Shown in pieces: positions 52,753 to 61,840 of a DNA stretch of 64,000 nt. The position numbers were made by a program, and so were the translations under genes. The notes beneath the pieces were generated by a model, which was given only the letters and a program-made list of their open reading frames with translations, searched no databases and was not told the origin of the DNA. Source of the DNA: Belnapia rosea (GTDB lineage Bacteria; Pseudomonadota; Alphaproteobacteria; Acetobacterales; Acetobacteraceae); the NCBI RefSeq assembly GCF_900101615.1, contig NZ_FMZX01000001.1, positions 248,001 to 312,000 of the forward strand. The letters run 5' to 3'. The stretch's first letter is position 1. Every line of letters starts with the position of its first letter.

Positions 52753-54516
52753 ATGGCCATCGACCCGTCTTCCCGCGCCCTTATCGCCCGACTGGGGCGC
52801 GACTACCTGGGCCACCACCGGCGAGGCATCCTGCTCGCCATCCTCTGCACCCTGCTGCTGGCGGGCCTGACGGCGCTCTACCCGATCGTGATCCAGCAGG
52901 GTTTCGACCGCTTTTCCTCTGGCGACACCACGATCGCCTGGATGATCCCGCCCGTGATCATCGCCGTGACCTGCCTGAAGGCACTGGCGCAATTCGGCCA
53001 GGCCGTCTCGGTGCAGGCGGTGGTGCTGCGGGTGATCGAGGGGGTTCAGAATGACCTGTTCCGGGCGCTGACCCGGGCCGACCTGGCCGCCGTCACCGCC
53101 GATGCGCCCGCACGCCATGCCAGCCGCTTCACCGTGGATGCGGCGGCGATCCGCGAGGCGCTGACGAAATCGATCAATGGCGGGGCGGATGTGCTCACCG
53201 TCATCGGCCTCGTCGCCTCCATGGTCTGGCTGGACTGGCAGATGTCGCTGATCGCCGCGGTGATGTATCCGATCGCGGTGGTGCCGATCCTCCGCCTCGG
53301 CAAGCGCATCCGCCGCGCTTCGGGCGGCATGCAGGAGCGGATGGGCGAGACGGCGGCGCAGCTCACCGAGAGCTTCGGCGCCGCCCGCGTGGTCCGTGCC
53401 TACAGGCTGGAGGCGCAGGAGGAGGGGCGGGCGGCCCGGACCTTCGCCGAGTTGCGAGCATCCCTGCTCGGCATCGCCCGCATCCGGGCCAGCCTCGACC
53501 CGATGCTGGAGGCGCTGGGCGGCATCGCCGTCGCCGCCGTGCTGGCCTTCGTCGGCTGGCGGGTGGCGCAGGGGGAGGGGACCGTCGGCGAGTTCACCGG
53601 CTTCGTCGCCGCGCTGCTGATTGCCTCCCGCCCCGTGCGTGCCCTCGGTTCGCTGAATGCTGCCCTGCAGGAAGGGCTGGCCGGCCTCTCCCGCGTCTTC
53701 GCCGTGATGGATCGGCCGCGGCTGGTGGTGGAGGCGCCGGAGGCGCAGCCACTGCCGGCGGGCCAGGGGCGCATCGAATTCGCCGATGTCGGCTTCCATT
53801 ACGCCGGCACGGCCGAGCCGGCGCTGGAGGGGCTCAGCTTCACCGCGGAGCCGGGGCAGACGGTGGCGCTGGTCGGGCCCTCGGGGGCAGGCAAGTCCAC
53901 CGCCCTCGCCCTGGTGCCCCGCCTGCATGACGCGAGCGCCGGCGCGGTGCGGATCGATGGCGCGGATGTGCGGGCGGTGACGCTCGCCTCGCTGCGCGAT
54001 GCCATCGCCTATGTGGGCCAGGATGCGGTGATCTTCGACGATACGGCCTTCGCCAACATCGCGTGCGGCCGGCCGGGCGTGACCTCGGCCGAGGTGGAGG
54101 AGGCTGCCCGTGCGGCGGCGGCGCATGACTTCATCGCTGGCCTGCCCCAGGGCTATGCGACACCCCTCGGCCCGGGCGGAGGGCGGCTCTCGGGCGGGCA
54201 GAAGCAGCGCGTGGCGCTGGCCCGCGCCCTGCTGCGCGACCCGCGTGTATTGCTGCTCGATGAAGCGACCAGCGCCCTCGATGCGGAGAATGAAGCCTTC
54301 GTCTCCGCCGCCCTGGCCCGGCTGCGCCAGGGGCGGACGACCCTCGTCATCGCCCACCGGCTGGCGACGGTGCGGGATGCCGACCTCATCGTGGTGATGG
54401 AGGCGGGCCGGGCCGTGGAACAGGGCAGCCACGCCAGGCTGATGGCCGCTGGCGGCCTCTATGCCCGGCTGGTGCGCACCCAATTCGGCCCCGCCGAGCC
54501 GCAGCCGGCCGCCTGA
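52753..54516 (+). CDS. MsbA-like ABC exporter, fused permease and ATPase
   Basis: A 587-residue half transporter with a six-helix membrane domain and an ATPase domain. The EAA-like region ends RASGGMQERMGETAAQLTES-FGAARVVRAY. Walker A is LVGPSGAGKSTALALVP, signature LSGGQKQRVALARALL, Walker B VLLLDEATSALD, with the His-loop VIAHRLATV. MsbA-type proteins move lipid A, lipids or drugs as homodimers. The stop overlaps the MFS start by one base, so the two exporters are co-expressed. Confidence 0.93.
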   Translation: MAIDPSSRALIARLGRDYLGHHRRGILLAILCTLLLAGLTALYPIVIQQGFDRFSSGDTTIAWMIPPVIIAVTCLKALAQFGQAVSVQAVVLRVIEGVQNDLFRALTRADLAAVTADAPARHASRFTVDAAAIREALTKSINGGADVLTVIGLVASMVWLDWQMSLIAAVMYPIAVVPILRLGKRIRRASGGMQERMGETAAQLTESFGAARVVRAYRLEAQEEGRAARTFAELRASLLGIARIRASLDPMLEALGGIAVAAVLAFVGWRVAQGEGTVGEFTGFVAALLIASRPVRALGSLNAALQEGLAGLSRVFAVMDRPRLVVEAPEAQPLPAGQGRIEFADVGFHYAGTAEPALEGLSFTAEPGQTVALVGPSGAGKSTALALVPRLHDASAGAVRIDGADVRAVTLASLRDAIAYVGQDAVIFDDTAFANIACGRPGVTSAEVEEAARAAAAHDFIAGLPQGYATPLGPGGGRLSGGQKQRVALARALLRDPRVLLLDEATSALDAENEAFVSAALARLRQGRTTLVIAHRLATVRDADLIVVMEAGRAVEQGSHARLMAAGGLYARLVRTQFGPAEPQPAA

Positions 54517-55688
54517 TGGCGCGGCTCAACCGATGGACCGAGCTGCTGCTGCTCGGCTTTGCCCGCATCTCGATGGGGCTGCAATTCCAGGCGGTCGGGG
54601 CACTTGGCCCGCTGCTGGTGGGGCCGCTGGTGCCCGACTACACCGGCCTCGGCAGCCTGATCGGCGCCTATTCCCTGGCCGGCGTCGTGTTGGCCCTGCC
54701 GGCTGGATGGCTGCTTTCGCGTTTCGGCGACGGCCGAATTCTTCGCCTCGGGCTGCTGCTGATGACACTCGGCGGGCTGGCGATGGCGGCGGCGCCAGGC
54801 TTCTGGTCGGCCATGGCGGGGCGCCTGGTTTCGGGCGGCGGCTCGGCGCTACTGACCATCGCCTGCGCCAAGCTGGTGCTCGACCGCTTCGCCGGCCGCA
54901 GCCTGGCGCCGGCCATGGGGGTGATGCTCTCGGCTTGGCCGATCGGCATCGCCCTGGCTCTCCTGCTGCTGCCGCTTTTCGGCGAGGCGTGGCGGATGGG
55001 CCTGCTGGCAGCGGCGTTGCTCTGCGCGGCCGGGCTGCTCGCCATTGCCTGGGGCGTGCCGGCCGAGAGGCCGGCTGCGGCAAGCGCCCCACGGGCCGGG
55101 CGGCTGCTGCCGGGGGAGTGGCTGCCGCTGCTGACGGTCGGCGCCCTCTGGGCGACCTACAACGCTGCCTATGCCGTGGTGCTCGGCTTCCTGCCTGCAT
55201 TCCTGGTCGCGGCGGGGGAGAGCGCCGCATCGGCCGGTGCGGTGGCCTCGCTGGTCGGCTGGGCGATCTTGCCGCTGCTGCCGCTCGGCGGGGCGCTGGC
55301 GGAGCGGCTGGGCCGGCCGCTGCTCGCCTGCGGCCTTTGCATGGCGGCGATGGCGGCTGCCCTGCTGGCCCTGCTGGCGGGGGCGCCGTCGGCATTGGCG
55401 CTGATCGGCTTCGGCCTGCTGGCAGGGCCACCGGCCAGCCTCATCATGGCGCTGCTCGGCCGCGTGCTCTCGGCCGAGAGCCGGGCCTTCGGTGTCGGCA
55501 TCCACTACATGATGTTCTATGGCGGCCTGGCGCTGTTGCCGCCGCTCGCGGGATGGCTCAGGGACAGGACAGGCTCGCCCGCGGCGCCGATGCTGGGGGC
55601 GGTTGGCTTCCTGCTGCTCTCGCTCGTCCTGCTGGCCGCGATCGGGTGGCAATTGCGGCCGGCGCAGCGGCTGGCCAGGATGGGGTAG
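54516..55688 (+). CDS. MFS-family transporter
   Basis: A 390-residue protein with about twelve hydrophobic helices. The loop between helices 2 and 3 reads AGWLLSRFGDGRILRLGLLL, the standard MFS 'G...dr.Grr' type of motif. SGGGSALLTIACAKLVLDRFAGRSLAPAMG lies in the central helices. It shares the reading overlap with the ABC exporter. Length and composition suggest a simple antiporter; the substrate is unknown. Confidence 0.88.
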   Translation: MARLNRWTELLLLGFARISMGLQFQAVGALGPLLVGPLVPDYTGLGSLIGAYSLAGVVLALPAGWLLSRFGDGRILRLGLLLMTLGGLAMAAAPGFWSAMAGRLVSGGGSALLTIACAKLVLDRFAGRSLAPAMGVMLSAWPIGIALALLLLPLFGEAWRMGLLAAALLCAAGLLAIAWGVPAERPAAASAPRAGRLLPGEWLPLLTVGALWATYNAAYAVVLGFLPAFLVAAGESAASAGAVASLVGWAILPLLPLGGALAERLGRPLLACGLCMAAMAAALLALLAGAPSALALIGFGLLAGPPASLIMALLGRVLSAESRAFGVGIHYMMFYGGLALLPPLAGWLRDRTGSPAAPMLGAVGFLLLSLVLLAAIGWQLRPAQRLARMG

Positions 55689-55695
55689 CTGATTG

Positions 55696-56010
55696 ATGGC
55701 ATGGATCTGGCTGACGATCGCCGGCGGCCTCGAAATCCTCTGGGCGGTGTTGTTGAAATACACCGAGGGTTTCACGCGCCTGCTGCCGAGCCTGGCAACC
55801 GTCGCCGCCATGGCGGTGAGCTTCTACTGCATGTCGCGGGCCCTGCAGCTGCTGCCGATGGGGACGGTCTATGCCGTCTGGGTCGGCATCGGCGCAGCAG
55901 GCACCGCGCTTTGGGGCATGGCGATGGAGGGTGAGCCGGCAAGCGCCGGTCGCATCCTCTGCCTTGTCCTCATCCTCGCCGGAGTCGCGGGATTGAAAGC
56001 CACCAGTTGA
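55696..56010 (+). CDS. SMR-family exporter (SugE/Gdx-like)
   Basis: A 104-residue, four-helix protein. WIWLTIAGGLEILWAVLLKYTEG has the invariant Glu of SMR proteins in helix 1, and QLLPMGTVYAVWVGIGAAGT is the dimer-interface helix. The K-x3-GFTRL start and GIG-x-GT are closer to SugE/Gdx guanidinium exporters than to EmrE. The ATG at 55696 is used; a TTG directly precedes it. It follows the MFS gene by 7 bases, so it lies in the same exporter run. A guanidine-I riboswitch is not visible. Confidence 0.86.
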   Translation: MAWIWLTIAGGLEILWAVLLKYTEGFTRLLPSLATVAAMAVSFYCMSRALQLLPMGTVYAVWVGIGAAGTALWGMAMEGEPASAGRILCLVLILAGVAGLKATS

Positions 56011-56047
56011 CCAAGAAGGGAACCCCGGCAGGCCGCACAGCGCTCGG

Positions 56048-56179
56048 TCAGTGCAGCGCCTTCCAGATCGCGAGCATCGCCGAGCTGGCGAGGATCAGCT
56101 TGTACAGAGCCTCGACGAGGGGCTGCAGCCGCTGGCTGAGCGGGCGACGGGCGGGGTCGGGGGGTTGGGAATCGGCCAT
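56048..56179 (-). CDS. Candidate 43-residue small protein
   Basis: A short open frame on the minus strand from an ATG at 56179 to a TGA at 56048-56050, encoding 43 residues. The first 20 are Pro/Arg-rich (DSQPPDPARRPLSQRLQP) and the rest a strongly helical, amphipathic or membrane-seeking segment (LVEALYKLILASSAMLAIWK). It fills the otherwise empty space between the SMR gene and the sdh promoter. There is no clear Shine-Dalgarno. Plausible but unproven. Confidence 0.45.
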   Translation of the reverse strand: MADSQPPDPARRPLSQRLQPLVEALYKLILASSAMLAIWKALH

Positions 56180-56240
56180 GGGAACAGGATAACATTCCTA
56201 TAGGCCGAGGTGGTGATCCTTCCGTCTTCGTCTCGTGGAA

Positions 56241-56268
56241 TTGACGCTTTGCCGCAGAGCACAATAAT
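56241..56268 (+). promoter_or_regulatory. Promoter of the sdhCDAB operon
   Basis: TTGACG (56241-56246) and AATAAT (56263-56268) are 16 bases apart, each 5 of 6 from the sigma-70 consensus. The predicted transcript starts near 56275 and has a leader of about 55 bases before sdhC. It is the only AT-rich tract in this intergenic region. Confidence 0.6.
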
Positions 56269-56330
56269 AGCCCCTAATCGATGCGCGCCGTGGCCGAAGT
56301 GGCACGCGCACCCCCGGAGTGGATGACCAG

Positions 56331-56777
56331 ATGCCCATCATGCAGGACTCGCGCGACGCGACCATGAACGGTCGCCGATCAGATGGCTCGCCCGTGAAAC
56401 GGCCGCTCTCGCCGCACCTGCAGGTCTATGACATGCTGCAGATGACGAGCGCCCTGTCGATCAGCAGCCGCATCACCGGCGCGGCCTGGTCGGTCGGCCT
56501 TCTGCTGATGGTCTGGTGGCTGGTGGCCGCCGCGGCTGGCCCCGAGGCCTTCGCCGACGTACAGTGGTTCATGTCCTCCTTCCTCGGCATGCTCGGCCTG
56601 TTCGGCCTGACGGCGGCCGCCTGGTTCCACACGCTGAACGGGGTGCGCCATCTCGCCTGGGATGCCGGCTACGGCTACCAGATCCAGGACACCTACCGCA
56701 CCGGGCGCTGGGTGCTGATCGGCACGGCCGTGGCCACCGTGCTGACCTGGGTCATCGCCATCATCGCCTGGGGCTGA
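56331..56777 (+). CDS. sdhC: Succinate dehydrogenase cytochrome b556 subunit
   Basis: A 148-residue membrane subunit anchoring complex II and helping to bind heme b and quinone. SPHLQVYDMLQMTSALSISSRITGAAW is the conserved N-terminal quinone segment and HTLNGVRHLAWD holds the heme-ligand His; three helices follow the usual pattern. The start is uncertain (ATG 56331, GTG 56319, ATG 56364); all keep the conserved core. sdhD follows after 13 bases. Confidence 0.95.
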   Translation: MPIMQDSRDATMNGRRSDGSPVKRPLSPHLQVYDMLQMTSALSISSRITGAAWSVGLLLMVWWLVAAAAGPEAFADVQWFMSSFLGMLGLFGLTAAAWFHTLNGVRHLAWDAGYGYQIQDTYRTGRWVLIGTAVATVLTWVIAIIAWG

Positions 56778-56790
56778 GGGACGCATCGCC

Positions 56791-57189
56791 ATGGCTAATG
56801 AATATGCCAACAACACCACAATGCGCTCGCCGCTCGGCCGCGTGCGCGGCCTCGGCTCCGCCAAGGGCGGCACGCATCACTGGTGGATGCAGCGCGTCAC
56901 CTCGATCGCGCTGCTGCCGCTGACGATCTGGTTCGCCCTGTCCGCGGCGACGCTCGCCGGTGCCTCCTATGTCGAGACGGTGGCCTGGATCGGCCGGCCC
57001 TGGAACGCGGTGCTGCTGCTGGCCACCATCGGCCTCAGCTTCCACCACACCGCCGCCGGCGTGCAGGTGATCATCGAAGATTATGCCAACCAGGAATGGG
57101 TGAAGATGGGTGGCATTCTGGCAGTCAAGGCCATCTGTGTCCTGCTGGCGCTGGCTTCGGCGCTCGCGGTCCTGCGGATCGCGGTCTGA
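56791..57189 (+). CDS. sdhD: Succinate dehydrogenase membrane anchor subunit
   Basis: A 132-residue protein with three helices. GSAKGGTHHWWMQRVTSIALLPLTIW and LSFHHTAAGVQVIIEDY, with the heme-ligand His pair, are the alphaproteobacterial SdhD hallmarks. It completes the heme b and ubiquinone site with SdhC. It is followed by sdhA after 32 bases. Confidence 0.95.
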   Translation: MANEYANNTTMRSPLGRVRGLGSAKGGTHHWWMQRVTSIALLPLTIWFALSAATLAGASYVETVAWIGRPWNAVLLLATIGLSFHHTAAGVQVIIEDYANQEWVKMGGILAVKAICVLLALASALAVLRIAV

Positions 57190-57221
57190 GGCCGGCCCCC
57201 TGAGATGAATGGATCGATGCG

Positions 57222-59033
57222 ATGAACGCTATCACGATGCCGTCCCGTGGCTCCTACCGGATCGTCGACCACACCTATGACGTGGTGGTGGTCGGCGCCG
57301 GCGGTGCCGGGCTGCGCGCCACCTTCGGCATGGGCGCGGCGGGCTTGAAGACCGCCTGCATTACCAAGGTCTTCCCGACCCGCAGCCACACCGTCGCGGC
57401 CCAGGGCGGCGTCGGCGCCGCGCTCGGCAATATGGGCGAGGATGACTGGCGCTGGCACATGTACGACACCGTGAAGGGGTCGGACTGGCTCGGCGACCAG
57501 GATGCCATCGAATACATGTGCCGCGAGGCGATCCCCGCCATCATCGAGCTGGAGCATTACGGCGTGCCGTTCTCCCGCACCGAGGACGGCAAGATCTACC
57601 AGCGGCCCTTCGGCGGCCACATGCAGAATTACGGCAAGACCCCGGCCATGCGCGCCTGTGCCGCGGCCGACCGGACGGGCCATGCCATCCTGCACACCCT
57701 CTATCAGCAGTCGCTGAAGCATAACTGCGAATTCTTTGTCGAGTACATCGCCCTTGACCTCATCATGGACGATGAGGGTGCCTGCCGCGGCGTCACGGCC
57801 TGGTGCCTCGAGGACGGCTCGATCCATCGCTTCCGCGCCCAGACCACGGTGCTGGCAACGGGCGGCTATGGCCGGGCCTATTTCTCCTGCACCTCCGCCC
57901 ATACCTGCACCGGCGACGGCAATGCCATGGCGCTGCGGGCCGGCCTGCCGCTGCAGGATCAGGAATTTGTCCAGTTCCACCCGACCGGCATCTACGGCTC
58001 CGGCTGCCTCGTCACCGAGGGCGCGCGCGGCGAGGGCGGCTACCTGACCAACTCCGAGGGCGAGCGCTTCATGGAGCGCTATGCGCCGACGGCGAAGGAC
58101 CTCGCCTCGCGCGACGTCGTCTCCCGTGCCATGTCGATGGAGATCCGCGAGGGCCGCGGCGTCGGGCCGCAGAAGGACCACATCCACCTGCATCTCGAGC
58201 ATCTCGGCGCCGACCTGCTGCATGAGCGGCTGCCCGGCATCTCCGAGACGGCGAAGATCTTCGCCGGCGTGGACGTGACGAAGGAGCCGATCCCGATGCT
58301 GCCCACCGTCCACTACAACATGGGCGGCATCCCGACCAACATCCACACCGAGGTGCTGAACCCGACCGCACAGGACCAGGATCGCACCGTCCCCGGCCTG
58401 ATGGCGGTGGGCGAGGCGGCCTGCGTCTCGGTCCATGGCGCCAACCGGCTCGGCACCAACTCGCTGCTCGACCTTGTCGTCTTCGGCCGCGCCGCGGCGC
58501 ACCGGGCGGCGGAGACGATCAAGCCGGGTGCCTCCCAGCCGGCGCTGCCGTCCCGCGCCGGCGAGAAGGCGCTCGACCGCTTCGACCGCGTCCGCAACGC
58601 GAAGGGCAGCACCCCCGTCGCCGAGCTGCGCGGCAACATGCAGAAGACGATGCAGACCCATGCCGCCGTCTTCCGCACCTCGGAGCTGCTGGCCGAGGGC
58701 GTCGAGAAGATGAAGAAGGTCCAGGCCGCCTACGCGGATATCCGCGTCGCGGACCGCAGCCTGATCTGGAACAGCGACCTCGTGGAGGCGCTGGAGCTCG
58801 ACAACCTGATCGGCAATGCCGTCACCACCGTCGTCAGCGCCGATGCCCGCAAGGAGAGCCGCGGCGCCCATGCGCAGGAGGACTATCCCGAGCGCGACGA
58901 CGCCAACTGGATGAAACACACCCTGGCCTGGGTCGGCGAGAATGGCGAGGTCAAGCTCGACTACCGCGATGTGAAGATGCGGACCTTGACCAACGAGGTC
59001 CAGGTCTTCCCCCCCAAGGCGCGCGTGTACTAA
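57222..59033 (+). CDS. sdhA: Succinate dehydrogenase flavoprotein subunit
   Basis: A 603-residue catalytic subunit oxidising succinate to fumarate in the TCA cycle. Motifs: [16 protein letters not shown] (FAD), [20 protein letters not shown] with the His that binds FAD covalently, [40 protein letters not shown], and [18 protein letters not shown]. The length matches the family. It works on the cytoplasmic face of the membrane with SdhB. Confidence 0.98.
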   Translation: MNAITMPSRGSYRIVDHTYDVVVVGAGGAGLRATFGMGAAGLKTACITKVFPTRSHTVAAQGGVGAALGNMGEDDWRWHMYDTVKGSDWLGDQDAIEYMCREAIPAIIELEHYGVPFSRTEDGKIYQRPFGGHMQNYGKTPAMRACAAADRTGHAILHTLYQQSLKHNCEFFVEYIALDLIMDDEGACRGVTAWCLEDGSIHRFRAQTTVLATGGYGRAYFSCTSAHTCTGDGNAMALRAGLPLQDQEFVQFHPTGIYGSGCLVTEGARGEGGYLTNSEGERFMERYAPTAKDLASRDVVSRAMSMEIREGRGVGPQKDHIHLHLEHLGADLLHERLPGISETAKIFAGVDVTKEPIPMLPTVHYNMGGIPTNIHTEVLNPTAQDQDRTVPGLMAVGEAACVSVHGANRLGTNSLLDLVVFGRAAAHRAAETIKPGASQPALPSRAGEKALDRFDRVRNAKGSTPVAELRGNMQKTMQTHAAVFRTSELLAEGVEKMKKVQAAYADIRVADRSLIWNSDLVEALELDNLIGNAVTTVVSADARKESRGAHAQEDYPERDDANWMKHTLAWVGENGEVKLDYRDVKMRTLTNEVQVFPPKARVY

Positions 59034-59048
59034 AGGACCGCACCCCCA

Positions 59049-59834
59049 ATGGCTACTTTCACGCTGCCGAAGAATTCGACGATCCAGCCCGGCAAGACCC
59101 ACAAGGCTGAGGCTGGGGCGAAGAACGTCAAGGCCTTCAAGATCTACCGCTGGGACCCGGATAGCGGCGAGAACCCGCGTACCGACACCTATGAGATCGA
59201 TCTCGAGAAGTGCGGGCCGATGGTCCTCGACGCGCTGATCAAGATCAAGAACGAGGTGGACACCACGCTGACCTTCCGGCGGTCCTGCCGCGAGGGCATC
59301 TGTGGTTCCTGCTCGATGAATATCGACGGGTTGAACACCCTCGCCTGCCTCAAGCCGATCGACGACAATGTCTCGGGCGAGGTGAAGATCTACCCGCTGC
59401 CGCATCTGCCGGTGGTGAAGGACCTGGTGCCGGACCTCTCCCAGCTCTACGCCCAGCTTCGCAGCGTCGAGCCCTGGCTGAAGTCCGAGACCCCGCCGCC
59501 GCCGGATGGCGAGCGCCTGCAGAGCAAGGACGAGCGGGCGAAGCTCGACGGGCTGTGGGAATGCATCCTCTGCTTCTGCTGCTCGACCGCCTGCCCCTCC
59601 TACTGGTGGAACGGCGACCGGTATCTCGGCCCGGCGGTGCTGCTGCAGGCCTATCGCTGGATTGCGGATAGCCGCGACGAGGCGACGGGCGAGCGGCTGG
59701 ACAACCTGCAGGACCCGTTCCGGCTCTATCGCTGCCACACCATCATGAACTGCGCCCGGACCTGCCCGAAGGGGCTGAACCCGGCCGCGGCGATCGGCAA
59801 GATCAAGCAGATGATGGTCGAACGGGAGACCTGA
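59049..59834 (+). CDS. sdhB: Succinate dehydrogenase iron-sulfur subunit
   Basis: A 261-residue electron carrier between FAD and quinone. The [2Fe-2S] set is [12 protein letters not shown] and TLACLKPI; the [4Fe-4S] and [3Fe-4S] ligands are in [17 protein letters not shown] and [35 protein letters not shown] opens the ferredoxin domain. The Lys/Ala-rich N-terminus (about 30 residues) is longer than in E. coli, as usual for this class. Confidence 0.98.
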   Translation: MATFTLPKNSTIQPGKTHKAEAGAKNVKAFKIYRWDPDSGENPRTDTYEIDLEKCGPMVLDALIKIKNEVDTTLTFRRSCREGICGSCSMNIDGLNTLACLKPIDDNVSGEVKIYPLPHLPVVKDLVPDLSQLYAQLRSVEPWLKSETPPPPDGERLQSKDERAKLDGLWECILCFCCSTACPSYWWNGDRYLGPAVLLQAYRWIADSRDEATGERLDNLQDPFRLYRCHTIMNCARTCPKGLNPAAAIGKIKQMMVERET

Positions 59835-59842
59835 TGCTGTAG

Positions 59843-59866
59843 GCTCCCGGGCAAAAGCCCGGGAGC
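59843..59866 (+). terminator. 10-bp hairpin after sdhB
   Basis: GCTCCCGGGC (59843-59852) and GCCCGGGAGC (59857-59866) pair perfectly around an AAAA loop, 8 bases after the sdhB stop. It is followed by GTTCC, not a T-run. It ends 5 bases before the next ATG (59872), so it would also cover that gene's ribosome-binding site. Confidence 0.65.
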
Positions 59867-59871
59867 GTTCC

Positions 59872-61434
59872 ATGCGAAGACTGCTTACGCTGGCGGCCTG
59901 CCTCCTCTGGATGCAGGACGCCGCCGCCCAGAGCCTGACCATCGGCAATGCGGCCGTGGTCACCACCATCGACCCCCACTACCACAATCTCGGGCCGAAC
60001 AACGCGCTCGGGATGCAGATCTTCGACCGGCTGGTGGACCGGGATGGGCAGGCGCAGCCCTATGCGTCTTTGGCCGAGAGCTATCAGGCGATCAGCGATA
60101 CGGTCTGGGCGTTCAAGCTACGGCGTGGTGTCACCTGGCATGACGGCCGGCCTTTCACAGCCGATGACGTGGTCTTCACCTTCGCCCGAGTGCCGGATGT
60201 GCCGAACAGCCCGGGCGGCTTCGGTGGCTTCCTGCGGGCCATCGCCCGCGTCGAGGTGGTGGACGCCCATACCATCCACATTCATACCCACCAGCCCCAT
60301 CCGCTGCTGCCGCTGGATCTTGCCTCGGTCAGCATCATCGCGCGGCACGCGGCCGAAGGCGCCCAGACCGAGGACTACAACAGCGGCCGCGCCTCCATCG
60401 GCACCGGGCCCTACCGGCTCTCGGCTTATCGGTCCGGCGACCGGGTGGAGCTGGTGCGGCATGACGCCTATTGGGGCGAGCGGGAGCCCTGGGCGCGGGT
60501 CACCATCCGCTTCCTGTTGAATGATGGTGCCCGTACCGCGGCCTTGCTCTCGGGCGATGTGGATCTGATCGAGCAGATTCCGACCAGCGACCTCGCCCGG
60601 CTGCGCCGCGACCCGAAGCTCGTCGTGACGGAGAGCCCCAGCACCCGCACCGCTTTCCTCTCGCCCGACTATTCCCGCACCGGCGCGACGCCGCTGGTGA
60701 CGGACAATGCCGGCACCCCCTTGCCGGCCAATCCCTTCCACGACGCCCGCATCCGCCGCGCCCTGTCCATGGCGATCAACCGCGAGGCCCTGGTGGAGCG
60801 CGTGATGGAGGGCGCGGCCGAGGCTACCGCCCAATGGCTGCCGCGCGGCGCTTTCGGCTACAACCCCGACATCCGGCCGCGCGCCTTCGACCCGGAAGGC
60901 GCCCGCCGCCTCCTCGCCGAGGCCGGCTTCCCCGAGGGCTTCCGGCTGGTACTCGCCACGCCGAACGACCGCTGGCCGAATGACAGCCGCCTTGCCCAGG
61001 CCGTGGCGCAGATGTGGACGCGCATCGGCGTGCGCACCCAGGTGGACGCCATGCCCTTCGCCGCCTTCGTGCCGCGCCGGTCTCGGCAGGAGCATGCCAT
61101 GCAGCTCGGCGCCTGGGGCAGCTCGACCGGAGAGGGGTCGAACTACCTGCTGGCCATCGTCTCAACCTATGACCGGCAGCGGCTGACCGGCGCCTCGAAC
61201 ATGACGCGTCACTCCGATCCGCGCTTTGACGCGCTGCTGCTGCGCGGCGCGGCGACGATGGATGATGCGGAGCGGGAGGCGATCTGGCGCAAGGCGGTGG
61301 CGCTCTATGCCGAGGAGGAGCCGATGATCCAGCTGGTGCAGTACGTCAACACCTGGGCCCATCGCCGCGGGCTGCGGCACGAGCCTCGGATGGACGAACG
61401 CACCATTGCCATGGGCATCCGCCCGGCGCCGTAG
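59872..61434 (+). CDS. Dipeptide/oligopeptide-type ABC substrate-binding protein
   Basis: A 520-residue SBP family 5 protein. A signal peptide (LLTLAACLLWMQDAAAQ) precedes the family core: TTIDPHYHNLGPNNALGMQIFDRLVDRDG, SYQAISDTVWAFKLRRGVTWHDGRPFTADDV, and ARIRRALSMAINREALVE. It binds a peptide or related solute in the periplasm. No permease genes are next to it. It is 37 bases from sdhB but behind a hairpin, so it is likely a separate transcript or weakly read through. It converges with the gene at 61438 with 3 bases between. Confidence 0.9.
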   Translation: MRRLLTLAACLLWMQDAAAQSLTIGNAAVVTTIDPHYHNLGPNNALGMQIFDRLVDRDGQAQPYASLAESYQAISDTVWAFKLRRGVTWHDGRPFTADDVVFTFARVPDVPNSPGGFGGFLRAIARVEVVDAHTIHIHTHQPHPLLPLDLASVSIIARHAAEGAQTEDYNSGRASIGTGPYRLSAYRSGDRVELVRHDAYWGEREPWARVTIRFLLNDGARTAALLSGDVDLIEQIPTSDLARLRRDPKLVVTESPSTRTAFLSPDYSRTGATPLVTDNAGTPLPANPFHDARIRRALSMAINREALVERVMEGAAEATAQWLPRGAFGYNPDIRPRAFDPEGARRLLAEAGFPEGFRLVLATPNDRWPNDSRLAQAVAQMWTRIGVRTQVDAMPFAAFVPRRSRQEHAMQLGAWGSSTGEGSNYLLAIVSTYDRQRLTGASNMTRHSDPRFDALLLRGAATMDDAEREAIWRKAVALYAEEEPMIQLVQYVNTWAHRRGLRHEPRMDERTIAMGIRPAP

Positions 61435-61437
61435 TGG

Positions 61438-61776
61438 CTATGGCATCCCCGGGTTCGCGGCACGACATGTCACCGCGAAGCCCCCGGATATGAAGTCGGG
61501 CTGCTTGTAGAAGCCCTTCAGCCAGCTCGCCAGCATGCAGAGCTCCTCCAGCCGGAGGACCTCGTCCAGCGTTCCCTCCGGGAAGCGGATGCCGAAACTC
61601 TCGTCGATGATCCGGAGCACGTCCTCGACCTGTTCCAGCCCGAGGCCCAGCTCGGTTTCGAGCTTGGCATGCCGGGTCAGCTTCGCCTCATCGATCCCGT
61701 AGTCATCGCGGATGACCTTCACGATCCAGCGGAACATGGTCATCCAGTTCTTCACCTCGGCGGTCGATCTGGACAT
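61438..61776 (-). CDS. Acyl-carrier-protein-like (DUF1493-like) protein
   Basis: A 112-residue protein. VIRDDYGIDEAKLTRHAKLETELGLGLEQVEDVLRIIDESFGIRFPEG has the four-helix spacing of an acyl carrier protein or DUF1493 domain, but the usual serine of the DSL motif is replaced (LGLGLEQVE), so no phosphopantetheine can attach there. A helical C-terminus with two Cys (LEELCMLASWLKGFY, VTCRAANPG) follows. It may bind a partner rather than carry an acyl group. Low to moderate confidence in the family. Confidence 0.55.
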   Translation of the reverse strand: MSRSTAEVKNWMTMFRWIVKVIRDDYGIDEAKLTRHAKLETELGLGLEQVEDVLRIIDESFGIRFPEGTLDEVLRLEELCMLASWLKGFYKQPDFISGGFAVTCRAANPGMP

Positions 61777-61840
61777 GAGGCTGCCATCACCCGTGAGCCG
61801 TGCGAGACCGGCAGGCTAACGGGTGATGGCAAAGAAACCC

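Noticed and set aside
52159-54483. A 774-codon minus-strand open frame opposite the CCA enzyme and ABC exporter
   Set aside because: It is an antisense shadow of two well-supported genes with intact catalytic motifs; the predicted product is low-complexity His/Gly/Arg/Gln sequence.
55560-55696. A possible guanidine-I riboswitch before the SugE/Gdx-like SMR gene
   Set aside because: The gene starts 7 bases after the MFS stop, so there is no untranslated leader of the needed length; the riboswitch core motifs are not visible.
57081-59969. A 962-codon open frame on the minus strand opposite sdhA and sdhB
   Set aside because: It is antisense to two unmistakable genes and has the Arg/Gly/Val-heavy composition that high-GC codons give in the opposite frame. 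It has no recognisable domain.
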